64,000 nt of DNA from Tessaracoccus sp. (GTDB lineage Bacteria; Actinomycetota; Actinomycetes; Propionibacteriales; Propionibacteriaceae). The stretch is taken from positions 1,550,001 through 1,614,000 of the forward strand of contig NZ_JADJNP010000001.1 in NCBI RefSeq assembly GCF_016714275.1. Direction: 5' to 3'. Of the stretch, positions 52,972 through 61,951 are shown one piece after another (the stretch's first letter is position 1; each line of letters opens with the position of its first letter). The translations under genes and the position numbers were made by a program. The notes under the pieces were generated by a model, which was given only the letters and a program-made list of their open reading frames with translations, was not told the DNA's origin and did not search any database.

Positions 52972-53649
52972 TCAGGCCCCCGCGACGGCATCGGCGAACC
53001 AGGATGTGATGGTGCTCGGGTGTGTGATGGCCGTTCCGACGACCACGGCCCAGGCTCCGCGGCGGATGGCCTCGGCCGCGTCGGCCGGCGAATGCACGCG
53101 GCCCTCGACGAAGACCGGCGCGGGCAGCAGGGCGGCCTCATCGACGAACTCCCAGTCGGGGCCAGCGGTCTTCGGACGCTCGCCCGAATAGCCGGCGAGC
53201 GTGGTGCCAATCACGTCGGCGCCCGCCTCGAGCGCGGCGACGGCGTCGCCGATCGACCCGCAATCGGCCATGACGACCACATCGGGATAGGACGCGCGCA
53301 GGCCTTCGATCGTCTCGGCCAGCGTCCGGCCGTCCGGGCGGGGACGGCGCGTGCCGTCGAGCGCGACGATCTCGCAGCCCGTCTCCGCGACGGCGAGGCA
53401 GGACTCAAGCGTCGGCGTGATGTAGACCCCCTCGGCTCCCTCCTTCACCAGGCCGATGATCGGCACGTCCACCGCGGCCCGCATGGCGCGCAGGTCGTCG
53501 AGGCCCTTGCCGCGGATGGCCGCGGCGCCTCCCGCGACGGCGGCCTGGGCCACCTGGGCCATAGTTCGGGGGTCGAGCATCGGCTCGCCGGGGTAGGCCT
53601 GGCAGGAGACGATCAGTCGCCCGCGGAGCGCGGTCAGGATGTCGGTCAT
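52972..53649 (-). CDS. nanE: N-acetylmannosamine-6-phosphate 2-epimerase
   Basis: 225 residues, TIM barrel. NanE signatures: LIVSCQAYPGEPM at the start, IRGKGLDDLRAM, VPIIGLVKEG (catalytic Lys) and VMADCGSIGDAVAALEAGADVIGTT in the middle, then FVEGRVHSP. It turns ManNAc 6-phosphate into GlcNAc 6-phosphate. The ATG at 53649 follows GGAGAA; it is 38 bases from the kinase gene and one base from the sialidase gene. Confidence 0.94.
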   Translation of the reverse strand: MTDILTALRGRLIVSCQAYPGEPMLDPRTMAQVAQAAVAGGAAAIRGKGLDDLRAMRAAVDVPIIGLVKEGAEGVYITPTLESCLAVAETGCEIVALDGTRRPRPDGRTLAETIEGLRASYPDVVVMADCGSIGDAVAALEAGADVIGTTLAGYSGERPKTAGPDWEFVDEAALLPAPVFVEGRVHSPADAAEAIRRGAWAVVVGTAITHPSTITSWFADAVAGA

Positions 53650-53687
53650 AGCGTTCTCCAAGCTATCGGACGGAAATGGCGCGGGGA

Positions 53688-54614
53688 CTATCGGGTGGGA
53701 ACGGAGACGCCGTCGAAGACGGCCTTCGCGGCGCCGAAGAGGGCGGCGCGTGGCCCCAATTCAGCGGGCAGCAGGGGGATGTCGGCGACGAGGTCTACCA
53801 GCGTCGCGCGGCAGGCGGCCTGCAGCGGGGTCCACCAAGCGGGCCCCGCTTGGGCGACGCCGCCGCCCAGCACGACGCAGGCGGGATCGAGCAGCGTGAC
53901 CATGCCTGCGATCGCGGTGCCCAGCCCTGTTGCGGCGGCCGCGACGACGAACGCGGCGGTCGCGTCGCCCGCCTCCGCGCGCGCCGTGATCTCCGGCCCG
54001 GGCAGCACCTCCTCCGCGAGCTCGGCGTAGCGGCGCTCGATCGCCGGGCCTGCCGCAAGCGCCTCCAGGTGCCCGAGGCGGCCGCAGGGGCAGCGGAAGT
54101 CCTCGGCACCCGGCGTCGGGACGTGGCCGACCTCACCGGCCAGCCGGTGGGCGCCGGTCCAGAGCCCACCGGGCAGGATCACTCCCCCGCCGACCCCGGT
54201 GCCGACGGCGACCATCAACATCGAGCCGCGGCCGCGCCCCGCGCCAAGCCAGGACTCGCCGAGGGCGTGGGCGTCGGCGTCGTTGCGGACCTCGACCACG
54301 GTGTCCCCGCTGAGGCCGAGCCGGCCGCGCACGCCGTCGGCCAGGTTCGTGCCGACCCAGCGGGCGAACACGTCGGTCGCCGACACGATGGTCGCGGTCT
54401 CGGGGTCAACGACGCCGGCGGTGCCGACGCCGACGCCCACGACATGGTCGTCCCACAGCCGTGCGACGAGTCCGGTGACCGTGTCGAGCACGGCCTCGGG
54501 GCCGTCGGCTGCCGGGGTCGGCGCGACCAGCACCTCGCCGATCCCACCGTCTGCCGACACGCGGGCGGCGGCGGTCTTGCTCCCGCCGAGGTCGACCGCG
54601 ACGGCCGCCGTCAT
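53688..54614 (-). CDS. nanK: ROK-family kinase, probable N-acetylmannosamine kinase
   Basis: 308 residues. ATP-binding DLGGSKTAAARV at the start, GVGVGTAGVVD, catalytic Asp in RNDADAHALGE, the EVGH metal motif (His 164) and the zinc motif CPCGRLGHLE (175-184). In this last motif the third Cys of the usual CxCGxxGCxE is a His (182), which can still bind zinc. In this operon it should phosphorylate ManNAc. The ATG overlaps the nanA stop (ATGA). Confidence 0.88.
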   Translation of the reverse strand: MTAAVAVDLGGSKTAAARVSADGGIGEVLVAPTPAADGPEAVLDTVTGLVARLWDDHVVGVGVGTAGVVDPETATIVSATDVFARWVGTNLADGVRGRLGLSGDTVVEVRNDADAHALGESWLGAGRGRGSMLMVAVGTGVGGGVILPGGLWTGAHRLAGEVGHVPTPGAEDFRCPCGRLGHLEALAAGPAIERRYAELAEEVLPGPEITARAEAGDATAAFVVAAAATGLGTAIAGMVTLLDPACVVLGGGVAQAGPAWWTPLQAACRATLVDLVADIPLLPAELGPRAALFGAAKAVFDGVSVPTR

Positions 54615-55528
54615 ACCAGCAGCCCCACCTTGACCAGGATCTCGCGGATGGCGGCCACGTCGGCGCCGCTCAGGCCCTCGAGAGGGGCGGGCATGGTGGC
54701 GGAGTCGACGATGCCGAGCAGCGCCATCGCCGCCTTGAAGGCGCCGATGCCGCCGGCGTCGCCCGAGCGACCCTGCGGCACGAACGCGATCTCGAACAGC
54801 TCCGTCAAGCGGTTCTGCTCGGTGCGGGCTGCCGCCCAATCGCCAGCCTGCGCCGCGTCCCACAGGCGGCGGTAGCCGGCCGGATCGACGTTGGCGAGGC
54901 CGGGAACCGCGCCGTCGGCGCCGAGCAGCAGCATCCCGTCGACCATCACCTCGTGACCCGTCAGCAGCTCGAGCGGGTGACCGGCCTCGGCGTTGGCCAT
55001 GACGAGGCGACGGAAGGCGACGTCGTCGCCGGACGAGTCCTTGACGCCGGCGATCACGCCGTCGCGGCCGAGGTTGATCAGCAGGTTCAGCCCCAGCTTT
55101 GTGTGAACGCGCACCGGCACGTCGTAGGCGAAGACCGGGATGTCGACGGCGCTCGACACCATGCGCAAGTGCCGGTCGATCTCCGCCTGGTCGTTGAGCG
55201 CGTACAGCGGCGCGGTGACGACGACGGCGTCGGCGCCCATGTCCTGGGCCCGGCGAGCGTGCGCGGCCATGCGGCGCGCGGTGAAATCGGGCGTGCCGAC
55301 CTGCACCGGCACGCGGCTGGCCACCGTGGCGATGACGCGGCGTACGACGTCGTCGCGCTCCTCGTCCGTCAGATAGGCGACCTGTCCGGACGAGCCGAGG
55401 ATGAACAGGCCGTGCACACCGCCGGCGATGAGATGCTCGACGACACGGTCGAGGCTGTCGAGGTCGAGCGACCCGTCGGCGTGGAACGGGGTGACGACGG
55501 GGGGAACGAGTCCCCGGATGGCGGTCAT
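54611..55528 (-). CDS. nanA: N-acetylneuraminate lyase (DapA family)
   Basis: 305 residues, class I aldolase barrel. FILGSSGQVAYLT takes the place of the GSTGE binding motif, with Tyr in PVFAYDVPVR and the Schiff-base Lys in GVKDSSGDD. The context with NanE, NanK, sialidase and an ABC importer makes sialic acid cleavage to ManNAc and pyruvate the likely reaction. It is a different subfamily from the first-locus aldolase. Starts 16 bases after the ATPase gene. Confidence 0.85.
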   Translation of the reverse strand: MTAIRGLVPPVVTPFHADGSLDLDSLDRVVEHLIAGGVHGLFILGSSGQVAYLTDEERDDVVRRVIATVASRVPVQVGTPDFTARRMAAHARRAQDMGADAVVVTAPLYALNDQAEIDRHLRMVSSAVDIPVFAYDVPVRVHTKLGLNLLINLGRDGVIAGVKDSSGDDVAFRRLVMANAEAGHPLELLTGHEVMVDGMLLLGADGAVPGLANVDPAGYRRLWDAAQAGDWAAARTEQNRLTELFEIAFVPQGRSGDAGGIGAFKAAMALLGIVDSATMPAPLEGLSGADVAAIREILVKVGLLV

Positions 55529-55544
55529 TGCGTGAGACTTCCTA

Positions 55545-56336
55545 TCACTGTTCGAGGAGGGAGGGGACGGCGCTGAGGAGGTCCCTCGTGTAGTCGTTGG
55601 AGGGGTTGGCGAACACCTGGTCCGCCGGTCCGGTCTCGACGACCTGGCCGGCGAGCATCACCGCCATCCGGTCCGAGATGAACCGCACGGTGTTGATGTC
55701 GTGGCTGATGAACACAAGGCCGAGACCGAGCTCGTCCTTCAGGTCGGTCAGGAGGTTGAGCACCTGGGCCCGGACCGACACGTCGAGCGCGGAGGTGGGC
55801 TCGTCGGCGATGATCACGTCCGGTCCCAGCGCGAGCGCGCGGGCGATCGCCACGCGCTGGCGCTGGCCGCCGGAGATCTGCCGCGGGAGCACGTCGAGCG
55901 CCGACTGCGGCAGGCCCACGAGGCTGAGCAACTCCTTGACCCTCGCCTCCCGCGCGGCCGGCGTGCCGATGCCGTGCACCCGGAACGGGTCGAGCAGCGT
56001 GTCCCGTACCGCCATGCGGGGATTGAGCGCGGTCGCCGGGTCCTGGAACACGACGGAGACCGCCCGCCCCAGCTCACGGCGGCCCGCCGCGTTCAGCTTC
56101 ATGGGCGCCCCGTTGTGCCGGACCTCGCCGCTGGTGACGGGCTGAAGGCCCACCATGACGCGGGCGAGCGTCGACTTGCCGCATCCCGACTCTCCCACCA
56201 GCCCGAGCGTCTCGCCCTTGCTCACGGAGATATTCACGCCGTTGACCGCGTGTACGCGGTCGGGGCGGAACAGCTTCCCTGTGCGCGCCTTGTGGACGAC
56301 GTGCACGTCTCTGAGTTCGATCACGGGTTCGGTCAT
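55545..56336 (-). CDS. Oligopeptide-type ABC transporter ATP-binding protein (OppF-like)
   Basis: 263 residues. Walker A GESGCGKST, signature SGGQRQRVAIARAL, Walker B VIIADEPTSALDVS and the H-loop SHD. Sequence is full length for OppF/DppF with a shortened C-terminal tail. It is the second ATPase of the importer, the first being fused to the permease upstream. Its ATG directly abuts the previous stop codon. Confidence 0.92.
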   Translation of the reverse strand: MTEPVIELRDVHVVHKARTGKLFRPDRVHAVNGVNISVSKGETLGLVGESGCGKSTLARVMVGLQPVTSGEVRHNGAPMKLNAAGRRELGRAVSVVFQDPATALNPRMAVRDTLLDPFRVHGIGTPAAREARVKELLSLVGLPQSALDVLPRQISGGQRQRVAIARALALGPDVIIADEPTSALDVSVRAQVLNLLTDLKDELGLGLVFISHDINTVRFISDRMAVMLAGQVVETGPADQVFANPSNDYTRDLLSAVPSLLEQ

Positions 56337-58403
56337 CTATCGGCCCTCCTTCGCGAGCACGGCGGCCAGCTCGTCGGTGCGAGCGAAAAGGTGGTCGGTG
56401 CCGTCGACCCGACGCAGCGTCGGTTTCGCGTCGAGCCCGGCCGTCGGGTGCGAGGAGCGGGGCGCGAACCGGTCCCCCGCCACGAACTCGCGCGGCGAGG
56501 GCACCGTTCCCGGCACCTGATGCAGCCGCCCGTGACCCTCCTCGATGGAGAGCACGGCGCCCAGCAGGCCTCGCGTGTACTCGTGCACCGGGTTGGTCAG
56601 CAGCTCGGCCGTTGCCGCCTGCTCCACAACCTGGCCCGCGTACATGACGGTGATCCGGTGGGCCACCTTCGCGACCAGCGCGAGGTCGTGCGAGACGAAG
56701 ACCATCGCGAAGCCCAGCTTCTCGCGCAGCTCGTTCAGCAGGTCGACGACCTGCGCCTGCACGGTGACGTCGAGCGCGGTGGTCGGCTCGTCGGCGATCA
56801 CCAGGCGCGGGTTGCGGGTGAGCGCCATGGCGATCAGTACCCGCTGGCGCTGCCCGCCGGAGAGCTCGTGCGGGTACGACTTCAGCGTGCGGACCGGGTC
56901 GAGGCCCACCAGTTCCAGCAGCTCCTCCGCGGAGCGCTGTCCGCCACGCTTGGTCAGCTGAGCCATCTGCGAGCGGATCAGCATCGACGGGTTGAGCGAG
57001 CTGAGCGCGTCCTGGTAGACCATGCTCATCTCGTGCCCGCGGAGCGCGTTGCGCTGCTTCGGGCCCATGGTCAGCAGCTCCTGGCCTGCGAACCGGATGG
57101 AGCCCTCGAACCGGGCCGTGTCGGGCAGCAGGCCCATGATCGCCATCGAGGTGATCGACTTGCCGCAGCCCGACTCGCCGACCAGTCCCATCGTCTCGCC
57201 CGGGCGGACGGAGAAGGAGACGTTGTCGACGATCCGCACGTCGCCGTGCGCGCCGGGGAACGAGATGCTCAGGTTCTCGACCTCGAGCAGCGGGGCCGCG
57301 CCGGGGTCGGCAAGGATCAGGCGGTCGTCGCGGGCGAGCTCCGCCCTCTCCAGGGCGGTGAGCCGCTGGGCGAGAGATGCGCCCTGGGCGGCGTACGAGT
57401 CCGCGATGGCGGCGGCGCCACGCTCGGCCTCGGCCACGTCGACGACGGTGGCCCTGCTGCGGATGCGGGGCGAGGCCAAGGCGTCGGTCAGGCCCTCGGA
57501 CAGCACGTTCAGGCTGAGCGTGGTGATCAGGATGAAGAGGCCGGGGAAGAACGTCACCCACCAGTGGCCCGAAAGCAGCAAGGCCTTGCCCTCGCTCAGC
57601 ATGTTGCCCCACGTCGGCGTATTGACCGACGTGATGCCGGTGCCGATGAATGACAGCGAGGCCTCGAAGACGATCGCGTCGGCCACCAGCACGGTGGCGA
57701 ACACCATGATCGGCGCGAGGCAGTTGCGCGCCACGTGACGGATCAGGATCCAGGTGGTGCTCGCGCCCATCACCTTCGACGCGGCCACGTAGTCCTCGCC
57801 GAACTGCGCGAGCACGTTGGCCCTCACCACGCGGGTGAGCTGCGGCACGTAGAGGAAGGCGATCGAGATGATCACCACCGGAAGGATCGGCAGTCGCGAC
57901 GCCAGCGCCGTCACCATGACCGCCGCCAGCGCGATGCCGGGGAAGCTCATGACGATGTCGAGGACGCGCATGAGCACCTCGGAGACGACCTTGCCGGCCG
58001 TCGCAGCGACCGATCCCAGCACGGCGGCCGCGACGAGCGCGAGGCCGGTGGCAGCGAGGCCGACGATCAGCGAGACGCGCGCGCCGAAGACGATGCGGGA
58101 GAAGACATCGCGGCCCGGCTCGTCGGTCCCGAACCAGAACGAGCCGTTCGGCGGGATGGAACTGTCGGCCACCACCGTCGTGCCGACGCCCTCGATGGTG
58201 ATCTCCTGCTTTGTCATCATGTCCGGCGGGACGAGGCCTGCGGCGTCGGGCGAGTAGGGCGCGACGAGCGGGGCGAAGATCGCCAGCAGGACCATCAGGA
58301 ACAGCACACCGAGCGCGATGCGCGAGCCCATCGGCATGGCCTTCAGGCCCTGGAAGCGCAGCCCTGGCTGCGCCAGCTTCTTGCGAGATTCTGCAGCAAG
58401 CAT
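56337..58403 (-). CDS. Fused ABC permease and ATP-binding protein (DppC-DppD)
   Basis: 688 residues. Residues 1 to about 320 are a DppC-type permease: N-terminal helix, FGTDEPGRDVFSRI, ASKVMGAST (EAA loop) and FEASLSFIGTG. From about 350 to 620 it is an OppD-type ATPase: Walker A GESGCGKS, SGGQRQRVLIAMAL, VIADEPTTALDV. A linker of about 50 residues joins them. Such fusions are recurrent in actinobacterial peptide-type importers. With the neighbouring permease, ATPase and binding protein it completes the nan importer. The ATG shares one base with the previous stop (TGATG). Confidence 0.93.
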   Translation of the reverse strand: MLAAESRKKLAQPGLRFQGLKAMPMGSRIALGVLFLMVLLAIFAPLVAPYSPDAAGLVPPDMMTKQEITIEGVGTTVVADSSIPPNGSFWFGTDEPGRDVFSRIVFGARVSLIVGLAATGLALVAAAVLGSVAATAGKVVSEVLMRVLDIVMSFPGIALAAVMVTALASRLPILPVVIISIAFLYVPQLTRVVRANVLAQFGEDYVAASKVMGASTTWILIRHVARNCLAPIMVFATVLVADAIVFEASLSFIGTGITSVNTPTWGNMLSEGKALLLSGHWWVTFFPGLFILITTLSLNVLSEGLTDALASPRIRSRATVVDVAEAERGAAAIADSYAAQGASLAQRLTALERAELARDDRLILADPGAAPLLEVENLSISFPGAHGDVRIVDNVSFSVRPGETMGLVGESGCGKSITSMAIMGLLPDTARFEGSIRFAGQELLTMGPKQRNALRGHEMSMVYQDALSSLNPSMLIRSQMAQLTKRGGQRSAEELLELVGLDPVRTLKSYPHELSGGQRQRVLIAMALTRNPRLVIADEPTTALDVTVQAQVVDLLNELREKLGFAMVFVSHDLALVAKVAHRITVMYAGQVVEQAATAELLTNPVHEYTRGLLGAVLSIEEGHGRLHQVPGTVPSPREFVAGDRFAPRSSHPTAGLDAKPTLRRVDGTDHLFARTDELAAVLAKEGR

Positions 58404-59368
58404 CAGATGCTCCTGATCCGTGGGTTGACCATGACGTAGAGCAGGTCGACGATCACGTTGACGACGATGAACGCGATCGCGACGGTGATCGTCACGCCCT
58501 GGACGATGTTGATGTCGTTGCGGGTGATGCCCTGGAAGATCAGCTGGCCCATGCCCTGGATGTTGAAGATCATCTCGATGACGACGGCGCCGCCCATCAG
58601 GTAGCCGACGCGGAGGCCCAGCACGGTCAGCGGCGTGATCAGCGCGTTGCGCAGCACGTTGCGGCCGACGACGACCCCGCGCGGGATGCCCGCGCCGATG
58701 GCGGTGCGCACGTAGTCGCGGTCGAGCTCCTCGACCATCGCCGTGCGAACGACGCGGGTCAGCGATCCCGCCACGGGAACGGCAAGGGCGAAGGCAGGCA
58801 GGAAGATCTGGATCCACCAGCCGCCCGGGTTGTCACCGAAGCGCACCCACTGCGTGATGACGGCGGGGAAGGTATGCGTGCCTCCCGGGACGTTGCCGAA
58901 GGCCTGGATCAGCAGGAGCGCGAGCCAGAACGACGGCGTCGCCAGCGAGGCGATCGAGATCAGGCGGATCACCTGGTCGGGCCAGCGGTCGCGGTACAGC
59001 GCGGCAAGGATGCCCATCACCAGCGCGAGGATCACGGCGAACACGAGGCCGACAAACGTGATCTGCAGCGTGATGGGGAAGTTCTTGGCCACCATCTGGG
59101 AGATCGGCACGCCCGTGAAGGACTGACCGAGGTCGCCCTGCAGGAGGCCCGCGATGTAGCGGCCGTAGCGCACGAGCAGTGGATCGTTGAGGCCGTGGGC
59201 CTCGCGGTAGGCCTCCAGCGCGGCGGCGGAGGCGCTCTCGCCCAAGGCGAGACGGGCGGGGTCTGCGGTGGACCAGGACATCACGATGAAGACAAGCAGC
59301 GTGACGCCGAGCACCATGATCGGCAGCGCGACAATGCGCCGGCCGAGCAGTCGAAGAAGATTGGCCAT
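58403..59368 (-). CDS. ABC transporter permease (DppB/OppB-like)
   Basis: 321 residues, six membrane helices. N-terminal LLGRRIVALPIMVLGVTLLVF, the long extracytoplasmic loop starting at SWSTADPARLALG, and the EAA-type loop near RTAIGAGIPRGVVV. It pairs with the fused DppC-type permease. It follows the binding-protein gene after an intercistronic hairpin. Confidence 0.93.
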   Translation of the reverse strand: MANLLRLLGRRIVALPIMVLGVTLLVFIVMSWSTADPARLALGESASAAALEAYREAHGLNDPLLVRYGRYIAGLLQGDLGQSFTGVPISQMVAKNFPITLQITFVGLVFAVILALVMGILAALYRDRWPDQVIRLISIASLATPSFWLALLLIQAFGNVPGGTHTFPAVITQWVRFGDNPGGWWIQIFLPAFALAVPVAGSLTRVVRTAMVEELDRDYVRTAIGAGIPRGVVVGRNVLRNALITPLTVLGLRVGYLMGGAVVIEMIFNIQGMGQLIFQGITRNDINIVQGVTITVAIAFIVVNVIVDLLYVMVNPRIRSI

Positions 59369-59389
59369 AAGGGAGCTCCTCTCCGGGAC

Positions 59390-59430
59390 GACGGGGCCGG
59401 TCCTCGCTCGTGCGAGTCGCCGACCCCGTC
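59390..59430 (-). terminator. Intercistronic hairpin between the binding protein and permease genes
   Basis: Outer arms GACGGGG and CCCCGTC with an inner stem CTCGC/GCGAG. It lies 14 bases after the binding-protein stop. Partial termination or mRNA protection here would give the usual excess of binding protein over membrane parts. Confidence 0.55.
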
Positions 59431-59443
59431 GGCCGCGGATGGA

Positions 59444-61066
59444 CTACTTCGTGGAGGAGACGTCCAGGAACGACAGTCCGGTCACCGGGATCGGCTTGAA
59501 GTCCACGAGGGTCTCGGGGTCGAACGCCGTCGGCGACTTGCGGTGGAACACCGGGTACAGCGGGACGGCGTCGCTGACGACGTCGAAGATCTCATGCCAG
59601 AGGCCCAGCTGCTCGTCGCCCGTGGCCGCGGCGGCCTTGTCGAGGAGCTCCTGGACCTGCTTGTACGAGTCCTGGCCCTTCCAGTGCATGCGCGAGTCGG
59701 TCCAAGTGTCGCCCGCGTACCACCAGCGCAGCAGCAGGTCGGCGTCGTCGCCGAACACCGAGGGATCGCCGGGGGCGACCACGATGTCGAAGGCATCCGG
59801 GTTGCCGTCGATGGTGGCGTAGACGTCGGCCGACTTCTTCTCCTCGTAGTCGACGCTCAGGCCCGCGGCCTCCAGCGCCTCCTTGATCATCGGGCGCACG
59901 GCGGCGAACCAGCCGTGGTCGGAGGAGAGGAGGCGGACCTTCTTCAGGCCGGTCTCCGCGAGCAGCTCCTTGGCCTTGGCCTGCTGCCCGACATACTGCA
60001 CCTTCGCGGCCTTGTAGGCGGGGTGCTCCTTCTGCACGAAGCTCGTGGCCGGCGTGGCCAGGTCCGACATGCCCACGGTGCAGATCTTCTCGTAGTCGAG
60101 CGCCGACATGATGGCCTGGCGGTTGCGGACGTCGTCCATGGGCGCCGAACCACAGTTGAACATGAAGAAAAGCAGGCCGAAGCCCTGCTGTGCGGCCACC
60201 GTCTTGGCCTGGGCGAGCGACGCCAGGTTCGCGGCCGGGACGGAGTCCATGGCCTGCACGGTGCCGGAGCTGAGCGCGTTGGTTCGCGTGGAGTCGTCGG
60301 GGATGATCTGCCAGGTCATCGTGGCGGCCTTGGCCGGACGGGTGCCGGTGTAGCCGTCGAACTTCTCGAAGACGACCTGCTGCGAGCTGGCGCCGTTGTC
60401 GGTCATCTTGAACGGTCCGGAGCCGACGGGGTTCAGGTCGAACGCCTTCGCATCCGCCTCCACGGCGGCCTTCGGCACGATCTTCACGACGGCGACGCGC
60501 TCGGCCACCAGCGAGAAGGGGTACTTGAGGGCGATCGTGACCGTCGCGTCGTCCTTCTTCGTGACGGCATCGACGAAGGGGATGAACGAGGCGTACAGGC
60601 TCGCGTTGTCGGGGTTGAGCACGCGCTCGAACGAGAAGACGACGTCGTCGGCGGTTACCTGGGTCCCGTCGTGGAACACGGCGCCGTCGCGGAGGGTGAC
60701 CTCGTAGGTCTTGTCGTCGATCTGCTTCGGGAGCTCCTTGCCAAGCGCGGCGTAAGTCTCGCGGCTGGCGGGATCGAGCTCGGTGAGGCCCTCGAGCGTG
60801 TGCCAGTTGGCCGCGACGGTAAGGGCGGACGTGGTGGTCATGGGGTCGTAGCCGTTGGTCCCCAGCTCGTATGAGATGGGGGCAACGATGTCGCCGGCCC
60901 CCGCTTCCCCACCTGGAGCCGCACTCGGGCCCGTAGCGGGCGTCGTCCCCGGAGTCGTCGCTGGCGGCTGCGAGCCGCAGGCCGAGAGGGTCGCGGTAAA
61001 GGCGGCGGCAGCACCGAAGGCACCGGTGAGCGTGAACAGCTCGCGCCGCCGTAGGGGGTTCGTCAT
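59444..61066 (-). CDS. ABC transporter substrate-binding lipoprotein (family 5)
   Basis: 540 residues. The N-terminus RRRELFTLTGAF combines a twin-arginine motif with a lipobox LSACG near residue 30, so it is probably a Tat-exported lipoprotein. The mature part is an SBP_bac_5 fold (VTLRDGAVFHDGTQVTADDVVFSFER). In this operon it should bind sialic acid or a sialoside rather than peptides, as in Sat-type importers. AGGAGG precedes the ATG. It is the first gene of the operon, divergent from the GntR gene. Confidence 0.9.
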   Translation of the reverse strand: MTNPLRRRELFTLTGAFGAAAAFTATLSACGSQPPATTPGTTPATGPSAAPGGEAGAGDIVAPISYELGTNGYDPMTTTSALTVAANWHTLEGLTELDPASRETYAALGKELPKQIDDKTYEVTLRDGAVFHDGTQVTADDVVFSFERVLNPDNASLYASFIPFVDAVTKKDDATVTIALKYPFSLVAERVAVVKIVPKAAVEADAKAFDLNPVGSGPFKMTDNGASSQQVVFEKFDGYTGTRPAKAATMTWQIIPDDSTRTNALSSGTVQAMDSVPAANLASLAQAKTVAAQQGFGLLFFMFNCGSAPMDDVRNRQAIMSALDYEKICTVGMSDLATPATSFVQKEHPAYKAAKVQYVGQQAKAKELLAETGLKKVRLLSSDHGWFAAVRPMIKEALEAAGLSVDYEEKKSADVYATIDGNPDAFDIVVAPGDPSVFGDDADLLLRWWYAGDTWTDSRMHWKGQDSYKQVQELLDKAAAATGDEQLGLWHEIFDVVSDAVPLYPVFHRKSPTAFDPETLVDFKPIPVTGLSFLDVSSTK

Positions 61067-61083
61067 TGGTCCTCCTAGAGTTC

Positions 61084-61115
61084 AGACATCTGATGTCTAA
61101 TCATGTGCCATGATT
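61084..61115. promoter_or_regulatory. Twin palindromes in the nan operon/GntR intergenic region
   Basis: AGACAT-CTG-ATGTCT (61084-61098) and AATCATG-TGC-CATGATT (61099-61115) have perfect 6- and 7-base arms, each with a 3-base centre, and abut directly. They sit between two divergent genes. The second has the spacing usual for FCD-type GntR operators. A repressor bound here could control both directions. Confidence 0.6.
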
Positions 61116-61160
61116 TCGTCGTCGTCAAGGAGGAGACGCCATCCAGAAGAGGAGGGTCGC

Positions 61161-61889
61161 ATGTCGAGAGATCGTGCGCCGCAGCGGTTGCGCCAGACCA
61201 TCGATGCCATCAAGGAGCTGATCCTCGAGCAGGGCCTGAAACCCGGCGACGCGCTGCCCACCGAGGCCCACTTGGCCGACCTCATCGACGTCTCCCGCGC
61301 GAACCTCCGCGAGGCGATCCGCACGCTGGCAACGCTCGACATCATCGAGGTACACCACGGGACGGGTATGTTCGTCGGCCCTATGTCGCTGCGACCGCTG
61401 GTGGAGGGACTCACGTTCAAGGGCGTCGTCCTTCCCGGAAAGGACTTCGAGACGCTCAGGCAGGTGGTCGAGGTGCGCCAGGCGCTCGATCTCGCCATCG
61501 CGCCCAGCGTCGTCGCTCACCTGCGGGGCACCGACCCCGCGGAGTTCGCGGAGCTCGACTCACTCTGCTCGGCCATGGCCGAGCACAGCGACCGTGGCGA
61601 GACCTTCGGCGTCGAGGATCGCTGCTTCCATCTGACGATCGCGAACATGGTCGGCAATGAGCTCTACGGCCAGCTCGTCGCCGCCTTCTGGGACGTGTAC
61701 ACGCTCGTCGCGCCCCGGTTGGGTGTCGCGACGCCGCGGGACCTGGCCGACACCGTCCGCGCGCACCGCGAGATGCTCAACGCCGCGGTCGAAGGCGACC
61801 TCGACAGCTACCGGGCTGCGGTCGAGGCGCACTACGCGCCACTCCTCCGCGTGCTGGACGCGACCCCGGTTCCGAGCCGGGTGCACTGA
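61161..61889 (+). CDS. GntR-family regulator, FCD subfamily (sialic acid operon)
   Basis: 242 residues. Winged helix with DLIDVSRANLREAIRTL and the wing VHHGTGMFV, then an FCD domain with RQVVEVRQALDLAIAP, DRCFHLTIANM and AHREMLNAAVEGD. It is divergent from the nan operon, and the palindromes between the two starts are its likely sites; the ligand is probably a sialic acid intermediate. The ATG at 61161 follows GAGGAGGG. It is only distantly related to the GntR protein at 34434. Confidence 0.9.
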   Translation: MSRDRAPQRLRQTIDAIKELILEQGLKPGDALPTEAHLADLIDVSRANLREAIRTLATLDIIEVHHGTGMFVGPMSLRPLVEGLTFKGVVLPGKDFETLRQVVEVRQALDLAIAPSVVAHLRGTDPAEFAELDSLCSAMAEHSDRGETFGVEDRCFHLTIANMVGNELYGQLVAAFWDVYTLVAPRLGVATPRDLADTVRAHREMLNAAVEGDLDSYRAAVEAHYAPLLRVLDATPVPSRVH

Positions 61890-61908
61890 CGCGTGGCGTA
61901 CTAACGAC

Positions 61909-61943
61909 GACGGGGCGGCCGGGATAATCCCGGCCGCCCCGTC
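61909..61943. terminator. Strong bidirectional hairpin terminator
   Basis: Perfect 16-base arms around a TAA loop (arm one begins GACGGGGCGGCC). It lies 19 bases after the gntR stop and 8 bases before the stop of the convergent small membrane gene, so it serves both. Confidence 0.85.
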
Positions 61944-61951
61944 TACAGCGT

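Noticed and set aside
58404..58817. Longer N-terminus of the permease-ATPase fusion
   Set aside because: The extension is antisense-like, low complexity, and overlaps the upstream permease gene; the ATG at 58403 overlaps that gene's stop.
58211..60874. Long plus-strand frame (nearly 900 codons)
   Set aside because: Antisense to the permease and binding-protein genes, with no recognisable motif.
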